Source of the DNA: LZORAL124-50-18 sp051208045
Lineage (GTDB): Bacteria > Pseudomonadota > Gammaproteobacteria > Pseudomonadales > Oleiphilaceae
Assembly: GCA_051208045.1 (NCBI GenBank)
Contig: JBPJFY010000001.1
Coordinates: 930,001 to 994,000 of the forward strand
Reading direction: 5' to 3'
Length of the DNA stretch: 64,000 nucleotides
Shown: in pieces, positions 17,571-27,700 of the stretch
Layout of the letters: every line of letters begins with the position of its first letter
Numbering within the stretch: position 1 is the first letter of the stretch
Position numbers and translations under genes: made by a program
Notes under the pieces: generated by a model
Databases searched by the model: none
The model's input: the letters and a program-made list of their open reading frames with translations, nothing else
Told to the model about the DNA's origin: nothing

Positions 17571-18788
17571 TCAAGCGATACGTTCTATGATGGTGGCGAT
17601 GCCCATACCGCCACCGACACACAGCGTTGCGAGTCCGTAGCGTAAGTGTTGGCGTTCAAGCTCATCCAGAAGCGTGCCCAGAATCATCGCGCCGGTTGCG
17701 CCCAGTGGATGGCCCAGTGCGATCGCGCCCCCGTTTACGTTGATCTTCTCAGCAGGCACATCCATTTCTTTCTGGAAGCGCATAACAACCGCAGCAAATG
17801 CCTCATTGACTTCAAACAGATCGATGTCGTCCTTTGTCAATCCGGCTTTTAGCAGGGCCTTCCGCGCTGCCGGGGCTGGCCCGGTTAACATGATGGTGGG
17901 GTCTGTACTGGTCACAGCGGTAGCAACAATGCGCGCGCGGGGTTTCCAGCCCGCTTTTTCGGCAATGGCGTGGCTGCCAATTAACAGGGCGGCAGCGCCG
18001 TCAACAATGCCGGACGAATTGCCTGGGGTGTGTACATGATTGATATGTTCAATAAAGTGGTATTTTTCCCGGGCTACGCCGTCAAAGCCCATTTCTCCCA
18101 TCATCAGAAAGGAAGGTTTGAGTGCGCCCAAGCCTTGCAGTGTGGTGTCCGGTCGAATGAATTCATCTTCGCTCAGGAGCGTGATCCCGTTTTGGTCGGT
18201 TACCGGAATGATGGATTGCTTGAAGTAGCCCTTTTCGCGTGCCTGAGCCGCCTTTTTCTGCGAGTTCACGGCAAACTGGTCTACATCGGAACGGCTGAAA
18301 CTGTCGATAGTGGCAATCAAGTCAGCGCCAATGCCCTGAGGCATAAAGCCCGTGTGCAAGTTGGTTTCCGGGTCCATCGCCCAGGCGCCGCCATCAGCTC
18401 CCATAGGCACGCGGGACATGCTCTCAACCCCTCCTGCGACAATCAAGTCTTCCCAGCCGGAGCGCACTTTCATCGCTGCCAGATTGACGGCTTCAAGGCC
18501 TGAGGCACAAAACCGGTTGAGCGTCACGCCAGCGACGGATTCGTGCCAGTTAGCCGCGAGGGTGGCGGTCTTGGCGATATCCGCACCCTGATCGCCGACC
18601 GCCGTTACGCAACCCAGAACCACGTCATCCACCCATTCGGTGTTCAGTTGGTTTCTCGACGCCAGTGCGTCAAGCAGGTTCGAAATCAGAGTGATCGGTT
18701 TTACGGAATGCAGTGCACCGTCTTTCTTGCCTTTTCCTCGAGGTGTCCGAATGGCATCAAAAATATAAGCTTCATTGGTCATAGTCAT
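17571..18788 (-). CDS. Acetyl-CoA C-acyltransferase (thiolase)
   Basis: 405 aa from the ATG at 18788. It cleaves 3-ketoacyl-CoA with CoA to release acetyl-CoA, the last beta-oxidation step. The thiolase signature shows as NRFCASGLEAVN with acyl-accepting C94, GGAIALGHPLGATGA with the catalytic His, and C390 in CVGGGMG near the C-terminus. The longer frame (to 18881) adds 31 non-conserved residues and is rejected. It is the first gene of a two-gene unit with fadJ. The divergent ComFB-type gene begins at 19014, and the 225 bp between hold both promoters. Chain-length preference cannot be read from the sequence. Confidence 0.93.
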   Translation of the reverse strand: MTMTNEAYIFDAIRTPRGKGKKDGALHSVKPITLISNLLDALASRNQLNTEWVDDVVLGCVTAVGDQGADIAKTATLAANWHESVAGVTLNRFCASGLEAVNLAAMKVRSGWEDLIVAGGVESMSRVPMGADGGAWAMDPETNLHTGFMPQGIGADLIATIDSFSRSDVDQFAVNSQKKAAQAREKGYFKQSIIPVTDQNGITLLSEDEFIRPDTTLQGLGALKPSFLMMGEMGFDGVAREKYHFIEHINHVHTPGNSSGIVDGAAALLIGSHAIAEKAGWKPRARIVATAVTSTDPTIMLTGPAPAARKALLKAGLTKDDIDLFEVNEAFAAVVMRFQKEMDVPAEKINVNGGAIALGHPLGATGAMILGTLLDELERQHLRYGLATLCVGGGMGIATIIERIA

Positions 18789-19013
18789 TGCTCTTGATTC
18801 GGTAGGTGATTTAAGGGAACGACGTTCTGTATTGTTTACTTTAAAGCCGGGCGTCAGAATTAAAATGGCGTGAGTCATCAAATTGATTGACCGAATTGCT
18901 CACCGGGTGACTTGCAAATAGTTGGCAATTATCTAATGTAAGTAGAAATCAGGGGATGAATGGTCTCGTACGGACCGTACATCCGATCGACTCGACACGG
19001 CTGGAGATCAGGT

Positions 19014-19289
19014 ATGTCACTATTGGATAACATACGAAATTATTACGAAAGTTGGGTGCTGGAAGAGCTGGAAGCCCAAATGAGCGGCAAGGTCTTTGAG
19101 GAAGATCGCTTAACCGATATTGTCTGTGTCGCGCTGAACCATCTGCCGCCGCGTTACATTCGGCACGAAGTGGATATGGCGTTTTATCTTTCGCCGGTTG
19201 AATACGAGGAGATGAAGAGTAAAGTCAGGGAAGCCGTGAAAAATGCGCTCGCTTATGTTGAAGAGCATGACCGAAATCGAACCTCCTGA
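19014..19289 (+). CDS. ComFB-family protein
   Basis: 91 aa, cytosolic. The core DIVCVALNHLPPRYIRHE matches my memory of the late-competence protein ComFB family (cysteine or valine, then ALNxLPPRY). Members have recently been reported to bind cyclic dinucleotides in cyanobacteria and other bacteria. GGAG lies 7 bp before the ATG at 19014, which fits better than the upstream frame from 18960. It is a single gene, divergent from thiolase and convergent with the DUF349 gene. No competence genes are near, so the name does not imply DNA uptake. A c-di-GMP effector role is an inference from family reports. Confidence 0.8.
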   Translation: MSLLDNIRNYYESWVLEELEAQMSGKVFEEDRLTDIVCVALNHLPPRYIRHEVDMAFYLSPVEYEEMKSKVREAVKNALAYVEEHDRNRTS

Positions 19290-19352
19290 GCGCCCCGTCC
19301 AAAGAGTCAGGTCGCTGGAGGTTCGATGGCCTGCTGGCCGGTCACCTACGGA

Positions 19353-22136
19353 TCAGTGAATCGTCAGAGCGGAGCGCAGCCGAGGAATTTCCGCGGTGAT
19401 GGCCGTTTCTTCCAGCTCCCCGGTCGCCTGACGTGACAGCCAGAGTGCGAGCCATTCACACACTTGTTCATTCCTGTTGCTGCTTGGCTTGTCGCCTTTC
19501 ATCCCGGCATTTAAACGAGCAATTTGCAGTGCCGTTCTTCTTGCCTGATCTTCTTCCGGGGACTCTGCACCGAGTAAAATTTCAAGCATAATGCACGCAT
19601 CCCGAGCATTTTCGATGATTTCTGCCAGCGGCAGAGCCAGGTGGGTAGCCGTACCGGTCACACGCTCTGCTATGGCTCTTTTGAGGTTGTCCGTGCCGGG
19701 CAGTTGCGCATCAAACACGCGATTCGTGTCGGCGTCCGTCAATGTCCCCTGTAAACTGAGCTCAAGAAATGCTCGCCACTTTTCCTGATAGGCCTGGTTC
19801 TTTCTGGCTTCCAGTTTGCTGTGTATTTCCTCTCGACACTTCGACAACACTTTCTGTATCCGGGTCTTTTCATCGTTGGGCAGTGCGAGGGATCGGTGCT
19901 CATTTTCAAGATCTTCCAATGCCTTCATGGGCTGGTCCCCAGGCAGCAGCTCAGCCAATAACTCAGCTTTCTCTGCGATGGCCTGGGCCTGTGCGCGGTC
20001 TGCTGCCTGTCGCTCGGTTTCTGCCGCTTTCTGTGCATCCCGCCGTGCAAAAATTGCGTCACAATGGCCTCGGAACGACTTCCAGAGCTTTCTGTCTTCG
20101 ACGAAATCCGTGATACCGATATCTGACCACTGTTTCTGAAGCATTTTCGCCTGATTGATGGCATCCTGAACGGATTCGTGACTGACCAGTTCAGCGCTTT
20201 TCTGCACCAGTGCTTCTTTCAGGTGCTGGTTTTTGGCTTTTTCATCGTTGAGTTGGCCATCCAGCGCTTCGATCAAGTCATTAAACTGCTTTTGCAGGGA
20301 CTTCCCTTGTTTAAAGTCGACAGGATAGGCTTCTTTCCATTCCTTTTTAGCCGTGCGACTGATTTTGTCCAGTCCCTTCCAGTCAGCGCTTTCCCAGGCA
20401 ATACCGTCCAGCAGTGAGCGCATGGACGCACAGATCGACTCGCGTTTCTGCAGGTTCTGCTGTTTTAGTTCGTTCTGCTCTTTGAAAAACGCCTGACAAG
20501 GTTCGTAAGCGGTATCTGATGCGGATTTGAAGCGTTGCCAGAGCGCTTGATCCGATGAACCCCCAAAGCCCTTCCATAGCTTCTGAAGCTCCTGGATCTT
20601 GTCCGCCTTGAATTGAGGGTCCAGGGATTGTTCTGCCAAGGCTTCCATGCGTTCACAGAGTTCAATTTGTTTTGGCTGCGTGGCAAAGCCTGCCCAATCT
20701 TCCAGATCCTTGAGCTGTCGAAACGAGAGTGTTAAACGGGAACTATACCTGGCGCCGACTTTTTCCGGCAGCTGTTGAATGCGTTTCTGCACTTCGCGAA
20801 TGAGCTTTTGGGATGGTTTCAACGCGCGGGATTCAATCAGGCTGTCCAACTCCTTCAACTTTTTCTCGATCAGATCCGAGGCTTCCTGAATGTCAGCTTC
20901 TTTTTTCAAGCGGATCTCAGAGACGATGCCCAGGAAATCCTGAGCTGCCCGAATCAACGCCGGCTCTGGAAAGGCGGATGGCCAGTTCAGCTCTGTCAGC
21001 ATGGTTTGCAGCTTGCGGCTGGCTGAGCGGTCTGCGGCAGCTTCCTGCTTTCCGGCCTCCAGAATGGCCTGCATTTCGCTCTCGGAGGTCTGCAGTTTTT
21101 TTGCTGCCGCGAGGTATTGGCGAATATCCGTCATCAGTGCCTGATACTGTTTTTGTTCCGCTTTGGATACATCGGCGTTCCGGGTGGCTTCCAGCCAGCG
21201 TGTTTCCTGAGTTTTCAGCACAGCGTCCAGTGCGACCAGGCGTGCAGCATCAGTCGCTGCCTGGTTCTTTAGATCCTCTACCGTGCTTTCCAGTGTATCC
21301 AGTGTGCCCTGGCGTTCCTGGGATTGCTCTTCATTCGCGGCCAGGGCTTCCAGTTCGTGTGATTTTTTCGCGTTGTACTCGCCGATGCGCTGCTCACAGA
21401 CGCGGCGTGTTTCCTGAATCTGTTCAGCCAAAGGCTGCAGTGTAACTGAGTTGAGGGACTCCCAGCGGCTCTCCAGCGCACGAAAGCGGGGCTCAGTGAG
21501 CTTATTCACCTCGCACACAGCGATTTGCTGAAGCTGATCGAGCAGTGTGGCCACCTGGTGGGTCTGCTCCGCCTGTTGTTTTTCCGCATCCTTCACATGG
21601 GCCAGTTTTTCCCGTACCAGCTGATAAACCCGTTTGTCTTTGTTCTTGACCTGGGACTGGATGCTTTTCAACGTTTCGGTGTCAGTGATTTGTTCTACGG
21701 CGATTTGGCGTAGCCGGGTGGTTTTACCCTGGCTGGCGAGTTCGGCCAGTTGGCTCTGGTCCGTAACTTCAGCAATAAATGCGGAACACAAGCTTTCACT
21801 CTGTATCCAGGGAATCAATGCCACCTTAACCGCTGTAGGAATTCCCTGAAGCGCTTCCTGCGGAGCACTGCCAGCGAGCAGGTTGAGGCGTTCAGCGATT
21901 TCGGGTGATTTTTCCGGTGTGGTTTTGATCGCGAGTTCTGAGAGTTCGCGGATGTCGGTCATTTTTTCTGAGGCTGCAGCTCTGACCTGGCTCGATGGGT
22001 CTTCCAGGCAGAGTGTCTTAAGTACCTTCAGGTGGTCTTCCTGGCGTGGATCCATCTGTTCGATGGCCTGACGTCGAATGTTGGCATCCTGGTGTTGCCA
22101 TTTAGGGCGAAAAATACGCTGAAAAAAGCTGGACAT
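19353..22136 (-). CDS. DUF349-repeat protein with HEAT-like N-terminus
   Basis: 927 aa, cytosolic. The first about 190 residues look like HEAT-type repeats (QVRAAASEKMTDIRELSELA and similar). Residues 190-430 are coiled coil rich in Gln and Glu. From about 430 to 800 there are several units with W/F-x-x-F/W spacings such as LWKGFGGSSDQALWQRFKSA, WKSFRGHCDAIFARRD and WKEAYPVDFKQG, typical of the DUF349 family. Such large proteins are common in gammaproteobacteria, with no firmly established function that I know. AGGAA precedes the ATG by 8 bp. It is divergent from recX, with 254 bp between. Confidence 0.85.
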   Translation of the reverse strand: MSSFFQRIFRPKWQHQDANIRRQAIEQMDPRQEDHLKVLKTLCLEDPSSQVRAAASEKMTDIRELSELAIKTTPEKSPEIAERLNLLAGSAPQEALQGIPTAVKVALIPWIQSESLCSAFIAEVTDQSQLAELASQGKTTRLRQIAVEQITDTETLKSIQSQVKNKDKRVYQLVREKLAHVKDAEKQQAEQTHQVATLLDQLQQIAVCEVNKLTEPRFRALESRWESLNSVTLQPLAEQIQETRRVCEQRIGEYNAKKSHELEALAANEEQSQERQGTLDTLESTVEDLKNQAATDAARLVALDAVLKTQETRWLEATRNADVSKAEQKQYQALMTDIRQYLAAAKKLQTSESEMQAILEAGKQEAAADRSASRKLQTMLTELNWPSAFPEPALIRAAQDFLGIVSEIRLKKEADIQEASDLIEKKLKELDSLIESRALKPSQKLIREVQKRIQQLPEKVGARYSSRLTLSFRQLKDLEDWAGFATQPKQIELCERMEALAEQSLDPQFKADKIQELQKLWKGFGGSSDQALWQRFKSASDTAYEPCQAFFKEQNELKQQNLQKRESICASMRSLLDGIAWESADWKGLDKISRTAKKEWKEAYPVDFKQGKSLQKQFNDLIEALDGQLNDEKAKNQHLKEALVQKSAELVSHESVQDAINQAKMLQKQWSDIGITDFVEDRKLWKSFRGHCDAIFARRDAQKAAETERQAADRAQAQAIAEKAELLAELLPGDQPMKALEDLENEHRSLALPNDEKTRIQKVLSKCREEIHSKLEARKNQAYQEKWRAFLELSLQGTLTDADTNRVFDAQLPGTDNLKRAIAERVTGTATHLALPLAEIIENARDACIMLEILLGAESPEEDQARRTALQIARLNAGMKGDKPSSNRNEQVCEWLALWLSRQATGELEETAITAEIPRLRSALTIH

Positions 22137-22390
22137 AAAGTGATTTCCTGGCTGTGAATCTCTCTTTTTACGGGTGGTGCTTCCCGGTTACAGGTCGCCT
22201 ATGTGCTTTGTGCTCGGGTAGTTTTGCCACAAAGCGTGCGGGGCTTGCGCCTCGACAAAGTGATGGTGATGGTGCACCATTCAAAAGCCCGGCAGCAGTG
22301 CGTGCGGGCTGGCAGAACGGCGGAGAGGGTAAGCCGCCGTCAAGTTGTGGAAATTTAACTCTTTTTAACGGTCAGGTAAAGCCAATAGAA

Positions 22391-22936
22391 ATGGATGAAG
22401 TGACAACAATCGCAGCGCTGAAGCAATCTGCCTATGGGCTGCTGGCGAAACGGGACTACTCCGTTGCTGAGTTGACGGCAAAACTGAAGGTGCAATGGCA
22501 AAAAATTGTGCTGAAAAAAGGCACTGCGGAGCGCGAAGAGGATGCCCCTGATGATTCGGTGAACGCAGTGATTTCTGAGTGTCTTGAGCGCGGTTATCTG
22601 GATGACGCACGCTTTGCCGCCCAGTTTGTTCGATCCCGTGTCGGTCGTGGACATGGTCCAAATCGAATACGGCAGGACATGCGAAACAAGCAGCTGGGCA
22701 GTCTCGTCATTGATGGTGCCTTGTTTGAAGCGGAGGTGGATTGGTCTGAGGAAGCGCAAAAAGCACTGGAGAAGAAGTTTGGCGTGTTTGACCAGAAAGA
22801 TTACGCGCAAAAGTCAAAGGCCTATCGATTTTTATTGCAACGGGGATTTCTGTCGGAGCATGTGGAGGCCGCATTGGCCCGGAACGGGCGGAGTAATGAT
22901 TCTGAATTGAGCGATCATTGGGCGCCCGAGCCGTGA
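22391..22936 (+). CDS. recX: Regulatory protein RecX
   Basis: 181 aa. RecX binds RecA filaments and limits recombination and the SOS response. The usual three-helix repeats are visible: AYGLLAKRDYSVAELTAKL at the start, ISECLERGYLDDARFAAQFVRSRV in the middle and YRFLLQRGFLSEHVEAAL at the end. An insertion of about 20 residues (IVLKKGTAEREEDAPDD) widens the first repeat. I start at the ATG at 22391 because the frame upstream (from 22154) encodes a non-conserved leader. recA is not in the window, unlike many genomes where the two are adjacent. Confidence 0.9.
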   Translation: MDEVTTIAALKQSAYGLLAKRDYSVAELTAKLKVQWQKIVLKKGTAEREEDAPDDSVNAVISECLERGYLDDARFAAQFVRSRVGRGHGPNRIRQDMRNKQLGSLVIDGALFEAEVDWSEEAQKALEKKFGVFDQKDYAQKSKAYRFLLQRGFLSEHVEAALARNGRSNDSELSDHWAPEP

Positions 22937-22957
22937 TCAGGAACGAATGTGACGGCC

Positions 22958-24505
22958 CTACAAGGTTGGCGGAATTTCACTGATCGGCAGTTTGGCTTCC
23001 AGTTTGGGTCGCGAGGGTTCGCCGTTGGGTGACAATGCCTCGTTTTCAGCCAACACCTTATCGCCGCTGGTCGTTTCCATCCAGACCAGTACATCATAGT
23101 ACCGGCGGATATTTTGAACGTACTTGACCGGCTCAGAGCCCCTGGCGAAACCGTGTCTCGTGGTGGAGTACCACTTTTTCTTGGCTAGCAATGGCAGGAA
23201 TTCTTTTACGTCGTTCCATTTGTCCGGGTCTTTCCCGCCGCGTTGGGTGAGAATGCGTGCGTCTTCCAGATGGCCATAACCAACGTTGTAAGCGGCGAGC
23301 GCAAACCAGGTGCGGTCGGGTTCGGCAATCCTGTCTGGAATGCGCTTGTGAACCTTGGCAAAGTAGCGGGAACCCCCTTGAATGCTTTGTTGTGGATTGA
23401 GGCGATTTTTTACCCCCATTTCCTTGGCAGTAGCCTGCGTGAGCATCATTAAACCGCGTACACCGGTCGGCGACTTGGCTTTGGGATTCCAATGGGATTC
23501 CTGGTAAGCGATGGCCGCCAGGAGACGCCAATCCAGGGTCAGCCCCTGTGCCGCCTCCTGGAAATCACTACGGTATTTAGGCAGTCGGGAATCAATGTGT
23601 TGGATAAATGTCCGGGCACCCACATAGTTCATTTTCTGCACGTGCCCGTAATAGTGGTCATACAGTTGCTTCAGCTTTCCTTCGTTTTTTAAACGAAGGA
23701 AAAAAGCATCCACGTATTGGGTGAGGCTGTCATCTTCCGACTTGGGAAACAGCCAGGCGATGTCTGTTTTTTTATCGAGGGTGAAGGCGGCTTTGGCGTG
23801 TGGGAAGAGTGCCTGGTAGATGATCAGTTCATTTGAGTCGATCAATGCAAATCCGATCTCGCTCTCCTCAATCATGTTCATCAGATCGGAGGAATCTTTA
23901 TCAGTGTGCGTGATGCATTGAAAATCTGCATCGGTGGCAAGCGCCCGGCAGGTCTCCTCATTGTGGGAATGCGCAATGACGTGGATTTCCATCTGCTTCA
24001 AGTCCGCGGGCTTTCGCGGGCGCAAGGTACCTTTGCGATAGAGGAACGTGGGATTTACCTCGAGATAGGTCGGCCCAAATTTGAATCGCTGTTGCTGTTG
24101 GTCGGTGACGCCGAAGCCCGCCATCGCAAAGTGCGCAAAACCATTTTGGATAATGTTTCGGGATTCCTCCGGGCTCTCTACAAATCGCAGGCGGAGTTGT
24201 ACATCCAGCTCCTCGGCCAGCATTTTTGCAAGATCGTATTCCAGTCCGGCGGGGCCATCCCGGTCTTCGTAGTAGGAAGGTGGTTGATTACGGGTAACGA
24301 CATGCAGAACCTGTTCCTGTTCCAGTTTATCCAGCGTCGTTTGTTTGCTGCAACCGCCCATCATGCTCACCATTACGATGAGCGAAGGCAGAAGCCCTGC
24401 CGCTACGATGGCACGTGCCATGCCTGAGCCGTTCGTTGCCGACAGGCGGCCTGCAGACTGTTGTTCTGGTTGTTGTTCTAGTTGTAGTTCTGATTGATGC
24501 GTCAT
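22958..24505 (-). CDS. mltF: Membrane-bound lytic murein transglycosylase F
   Basis: About 515 aa from the ATG at 24505. It cleaves peptidoglycan with 1,6-anhydro bond formation at the outer membrane. The export signal ends in a lipobox (MVSMMGGC), implying a lipoprotein. A periplasmic solute-binding-like domain follows (QVLHVVTRNQPPSYYEDR, GLEYDLAKMLAEEL), then the SLT catalytic domain with the Glu in AIAYQESHWNP and GLMMLTQATAKEMG. The ATG at 24421 would give a compact 24-residue lipoprotein signal and is a good alternative; neither has a clear ribosome site. The stretch between the two starts encodes a Gln/Glu-rich repeat. It is divergent from purL. Confidence 0.9.
   Translation of the reverse strand: MTHQSELQLEQQPEQQSAGRLSATNGSGMARAIVAAGLLPSLIVMVSMMGGCSKQTTLDKLEQEQVLHVVTRNQPPSYYEDRDGPAGLEYDLAKMLAEELDVQLRLRFVESPEESRNIIQNGFAHFAMAGFGVTDQQQQRFKFGPTYLEVNPTFLYRKGTLRPRKPADLKQMEIHVIAHSHNEETCRALATDADFQCITHTDKDSSDLMNMIEESEIGFALIDSNELIIYQALFPHAKAAFTLDKKTDIAWLFPKSEDDSLTQYVDAFFLRLKNEGKLKQLYDHYYGHVQKMNYVGARTFIQHIDSRLPKYRSDFQEAAQGLTLDWRLLAAIAYQESHWNPKAKSPTGVRGLMMLTQATAKEMGVKNRLNPQQSIQGGSRYFAKVHKRIPDRIAEPDRTWFALAAYNVGYGHLEDARILTQRGGKDPDKWNDVKEFLPLLAKKKWYSTTRHGFARGSEPVKYVQNIRRYYDVLVWMETTSGDKVLAENEALSPNGEPSRPKLEAKLPISEIPPTL
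24459..24494. repeat. Three imperfect 12-bp tandem units at the mltF 5' end
   Basis: TGTTGTTCTGGT, TGTTGTTCTAGT and TGTAGTTCTGAT follow one another. On the minus strand they encode a Gln/Glu/Leu-rich stretch if mltF starts at 24505, or belong to the leader if it starts at 24421. Confidence 0.6.
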
Positions 24506-24735
24506 TAGATTTATTGGTATCAACGGGCTCAACCCCTGAGCCATAGGGCTGCTCTCTGGCAGCGCCTTTAGGCGGACTGTATGCGACACCGGAGAGAGAG
24601 TCAACTCTCCCTTGGTCGAAGGCCCCGCGACAGACACGCACTGTTACTGTAAGTACGGCACGTTTTCAAGTATCATACCCGCTTTTCAATCAAGGCCGTT
24701 TCGCCCGGCTTCAATCTCATAGGAATCTCTATACG

Positions 24736-27700
24736 ATGTTGGAACTCCGTGGAGCCCCCGCATTATCTGATTTTCAGAAGCAAAAGTTCGCACGCATTTT
24801 CTCTGAACTTGAATTACCGATTGAGTCTGTTTACGCAGAGTATATGCACTTTGTGGATGCGGATACGCTGAATGGCGAGGAGTTGGCAACCCTCGATAAA
24901 CTGTTGACCTACGGCCCCAGAATTCAGGTCGAAGCGCAGACGGGCGTACTTTTTCTCGTCGTTCCTCGCGTCGGGACGATTTCTCCCTGGTCCAGCAAGG
25001 CAACCGATATTGCCCGTAACTGCGGGTTGGAGAAAGTTCGTCGCATCGAGCGTGGCATTGCCTTTTATGTACAGGCCACAGAAAAGCTCCAGAAGTCTCA
25101 ACGGCAGCGCGTTGCGGCACTACTGCATGATCGCATGACGGAAACGGTGTTTCATGAAATGGCTGGGGCCGAATTGTTGTTCAGTCACCACCACCCCGAA
25201 CCGATTGCCACGGTGGATATACTGTCCGGGGGGCGTCAAGCGCTCGTCGTTGCCAATGTGGAAATGGGTCTGGCGCTTGCGGAAGACGAGATTGATTATC
25301 TGGTCGAGGCTTTTGAAGAGTTGAAGCGAAACCCCACCGACGTAGAGCTCATGATGTTTGCGCAGGCGAACTCGGAACATTGTCGGCACAAAATTTTTAA
25401 TGCCTCCTGGACGATCGATGGTGAGCCGCAGGAAAAATCCCTGTTTGGTATGATCCGCAATACCCATGAAAAGGGTGGCGAGAATGTGTTGTCTGCGTAT
25501 AAAGACAATGCGGCAGTGATTGCAGGAACCCGCGCCGGCAGATTTTACCCCAGCCCCGACAACGCGGTTTATGGGTACGCACAGGAAGACATTCACATCC
25601 TGATGAAAGTGGAAACGCACAATCACCCCACGGCGATATCCCCCTTTCCGGGGGCGGCAACTGGCTCCGGGGGAGAGATTCGTGATGAAGGCGCAACAGG
25701 GAAAGGGGCGAAACCCAAGGCGGGCCTGACCGGCTTTACCGTATCGAACCTCAGAATCCCCGGTTATCAGCAGCCTTGGGAAGTGGATTACGGTAAACCT
25801 GAGCGTATTGCCTCGGCCCTGGATATCATGATCGACGGCCCTATCGGGGGCGCGGCTTTCAACAATGAATTTGGCCGGCCTAATCTGACCGGGTATTTCC
25901 GAACTTATGAACAACGTGTCCCCGGGCCTGAGGGCGAAGAATTAAAAGGGTATCACAAGCCAATTATGCTGGCGGGCGGCATGGGGAATATCCGCGCTGA
26001 CCACGTTGAAAAAGGCGCTTTTGCACCGGGCTCTAAATTGGTTGTGCTGGGTGGTCCTGCCATGCTGATCGGATTGGGAGGCGGTGCGGCCTCATCCATG
26101 GGATCGGGAGCCAGTCTCGAAGATCTGGACTTCGCCTCGGTACAACGGGGCAACCCGGAAATGGAGCGCCGTTGTCAGGAAGTGATTGATCGTTGCTGGC
26201 AGAAGGGGGAGGCGAATCCCATTCTGTTCATCCATGATGTGGGGGCCGGTGGTCTGTCCAATGCCATGCCCGAACTGGTGAAAGACGGTAGCTGTGGTGG
26301 CACCTTTGAGTTGCGGGACATTCCCAATGACGAACCGGGCATGTCGCCCAAGGAAATCTGGTGTAACGAATCACAGGAGCGTTATGTCCTCGCCGTCGCA
26401 CCGGGTCAGCTGGAAGTGTTTGACGACATTTGCCAGCGCGAGCGCTGCCCTTATGCGGTGATCGGCGAAGCGACGGAAGCTGCCCACCTTCAGGTAAACG
26501 ATCAGCACTTCAACAACAGTCCCGTCGATCTGCCCATGAGTGTGTTGTTCGGAAAACCGCCCAAAATGGAGCGGTCCGTGGAGCGAAAATCCTTTGTGAA
26601 GCCGGTGTTTGACTCCTCGGTGCTGGATATTAATGATGCCGCCCGGCGGATCATGCAATTGCCTGCTGTGGCAAGTAAAAACTTCCTGATTACGATTGGC
26701 GATCGGACCATTACTGGGCTAGTAGCGCGGGATCAGATGGTCGGGCCCTGGCAGGTGCCGGTGTCTGACGTGTCGGTCACTGCTGCATCGTTTGATACGG
26801 TGGCCGGTGAGGCGATGTCCATGGGAGAGCGCACCCCGATTGCCGTGATTGATGCGCCTGCGTCGGGTCGCATGGCGGTGGGTGAGGCGATCACTAATAT
26901 CGCCGCCGCCTCGATAGCACAGCTTTCTGATGTCAAACTGTCGGCGAACTGGATGGCTGCCGCCGGTCACGTTGGTGAAGATGAAAAACTGTATGATACG
27001 GTAAAAGCCGTGGGGATGGAGTTGTGTCCGGCTTTGGGCATTACCATTCCGGTCGGAAAGGACTCTATGTCCATGAAGACCGTCTGGGAACAGGGGGAAG
27101 AGTCGGTCACGATGTCCGCACCACTGTCCCTGGTCATCAGTGCCTTTGCGCCCGTGGTAGATATCAATCGAACCCTTACACCGCAGCTACGAATGGATAA
27201 AGGCGAAACGGATCTGATTCTGATTGATCTGGCGAACGGGCAAAATCGATTGGGCGGTTCCGCCTTGGCGCAAGTGTACAATGCCGTGGGTGCCGTTGCT
27301 CCGGATCTCGATGACCCGGAGGATCTGAAAGCCTTTTTTGCGGTGATTCAAGGATTGATTGCTGACGGGAAAATTCTGGCCTATCACGACCGCTCTGATG
27401 GTGGATTATTCGTCACGCTGGCGGAGATGGCATTTGCCGGTCACTGCGGATTGGATATTCGGCTGGACTACCTGGCAGAAAACGCCTCACATTTTGCGCG
27501 TGAACTGTTTAATGAGGAATTGGGCGCGGTAATCCAGGTTGCCAGCGCCGACACCGAGTTTGTTCTCCAGCAGCTGAGTGCAGCAGGCTTGGGTGAACAC
27601 AGTCTGGTGATTGGTAGACCTGCGGATAGTGACGAGATTATCTACCGGTTTGAGAATGACGAGGCGTACAGATTCTCCCGAACCGAGCTTCACCAGCTGT

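Noticed and set aside
24506..24735. PurR-type operator before purL
   Set aside because: No 16-bp palindrome resembling the purine box could be found.
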